Source: Bacillota bacterium
GTDB lineage: Bacteria; Bacillota; Clostridia; Acetivibrionales; DSM-1351
DNA: 6,035 nucleotides
Assembly: GCA_023426005.1 (NCBI GenBank)
Contig: JAFABO010000238.1
Coordinates: 1 to 6,035 of the forward strand
Direction: 5' to 3'
Notes under the pieces: model-generated
Databases searched by the model: none
What the model was told of the DNA's origin: nothing
Seen by the model: the letters and a program-made list of their open reading frames with translations, nothing else
Shown here: in pieces, positions 5,736-6,035 of the stretch
Layout: every line of letters begins with the position of its first letter
Numbering within the stretch: position 1 is the stretch's first letter
Program-made: the position numbers and the translations under genes

Positions 5736-5761
5736 GGCCGCCGGCTGTGAAACCGGCAGCC
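5736..5761 (-). terminator. GC-rich hairpin between the xylanase and SUMF1 genes
   Basis: GGCUGCCGG and CCGGCGGCC (- strand RNA) form a 9-bp stem over an 8-nt loop, with one G-U pair. On the + strand the same position is a C/A mismatch, so selection seems to act on the - strand transcript. No clear U-run follows (UCAUAUU, then A's), so it may be a weak or factor-assisted terminator for the xylanase, or a stabilising or attenuating hairpin in a shared transcript. Confidence 0.55.
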
Positions 5762-5766
5762 TAAGC

Positions 5767-5793
5767 AAAATATTGTTTAAAAGACCTTGTCAA
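5767..5793 (-). promoter_or_regulatory. Weak promoter candidate for the SUMF1-domain gene
   Basis: A perfect TTGACA (- strand, 5793-5788) is followed after 15 bp by TATTTT (5772-5767). The spacer is shorter than the usual 16-18 bp and the -10 is imperfect. If used, transcription would begin near 5760 and the 5736-5761 hairpin would be the very 5' end of the message. Confidence 0.25.
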
Positions 5794-5802
5794 TAATCCG
5801 GA

Positions 5803-5814
5803 AACATATATGTT
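5803..5814. promoter_or_regulatory. Palindrome downstream of the xylanase gene
   Basis: AACATATATGTT is a perfect 12-bp palindrome, extended by GG and CC with one extra A on one side (5800-5816). It lies 29 bp past the xylanase stop and just upstream of the TTGACA candidate. It could be an operator or a small 3' hairpin. It has no T-run and no other support. Confidence 0.3.
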
Positions 5815-5842
5815 CCCGTCGGTTCTTGTTGAAACTAAAGTG

Positions 5843-6035
5843 TTACCATACCGTTACGTTGGCGTAGCCGCTGCTCTGATATCCCTCTACGCATAATGCC
5901 TGGTAAGACCAACTGCTCCCCAGATTCATTCCCTTACCTCTCCAGGCGTTAACATGGTTGGCAAAATTGATTTGGACATTGCTTCCGGTTGCTCTCTTTG
6001 ACTGCCTGACACTCCAGAACTGCTGGAAAGTTTGA
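5843..6035 (-). CDS. GH11 endo-1,4-beta-xylanase, C-terminal end (partial)
   Basis: Only the last 63 codons (6034-5843) are in the window; the 5' part lies beyond 6035. The sequence is clearly glycoside hydrolase family 11, secreted enzymes that cut internal beta-1,4 bonds of xylan. FWSVRQSKRATGSN (fragment residues 6-19) is the strand after the thumb, FANHVNAW (24-31) the single helix, and GMNLGS (35-40) the following strand. VEGYQSSGYANVTVW (49-63) is the last strand, with the acid/base Glu at fragment residue 50 (codon 5887-5885), equivalent to Glu172 of the Bacillus circulans enzyme. The protein stops right at the end of the catalytic fold, so there is no C-terminal dockerin or carbohydrate-binding module. 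Any such module would have to be N-terminal and unseen. Family assignment is near certain. Confidence 0.95.
   Translation of the reverse strand, partial: QTFQQFWSVRQSKRATGSNVQINFANHVNAWRGKGMNLGSSWSYQALCVEGYQSSGYANVTVW

Noticed and set aside
1..6035. Defence system, CRISPR array, prophage or transposase gene
   Set aside because: No repeat-spacer pattern, no toxin-antitoxin-like pair, no recombinase or transposase motifs, and no tRNA or att-like site were found in any frame read.

Overview
The window looks like chromosomal DNA from a low-GC Gram-positive anaerobe of the Clostridia. A plant-biomass degrader of the Ruminiclostridium / Clostridium cellulolyticum type is a plausible source. The pointers are AT-rich intergenic DNA, strong AGGAGG-type ribosome binding sites, TTG and GTG starts, several exported cell-wall proteins, and the end of a GH11 xylanase at the right edge. 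The genus is an inference; nothing in the sequence settles it.

Layout from left to right. On the + strand there are two independently terminated genes. The first (63-1727) is a membrane-anchored cell-wall hydrolase with four peptidoglycan-binding repeats and an NlpC/P60 catalytic domain. The second (1920-2399) is a small, very glutamine-rich coiled-coil protein of unknown function. All later genes are on the - strand. In window order they are a flavodoxin-like NAD(P)H-dependent oxidoreductase (2465-3253, GTG start), a decayed TauE/SafE (TSUP)-type permease remnant (about 3370-3762), an exported lytic-transglycosylase-like protein (3779-4588, TTG start), a SUMF1/formylglycine-generating-enzyme-fold lipoprotein (4815-5666), and the 3' end of a GH11 xylanase (5843-6035, running off the window). 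The Q-rich gene and the oxidoreductase converge on one stem-loop that can serve both.

The genes do not form one obvious pathway. Most have their own promoter or terminator signals, so they look like a string of single-gene units with a cell-surface bias: two peptidoglycan-active proteins, one lipoprotein and one secreted xylanase. I see no defence system, CRISPR array, rRNA or tRNA, and no transposase.

The least ordinary stretch is 3370-3762. Pieces of a permease can be read in several - strand frames, and a perfect 16-bp inverted repeat with a 21-nt loop sits in the middle. Removing about 56 bp around that repeat would rejoin two permease-like segments in frame, as expected if a small palindromic element had inserted. 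Also worth a second look are the glutamine-rich orphan protein and the SUMF1 lipoprotein, which lacks one of the two active-site cysteines of true formylglycine-generating enzymes.
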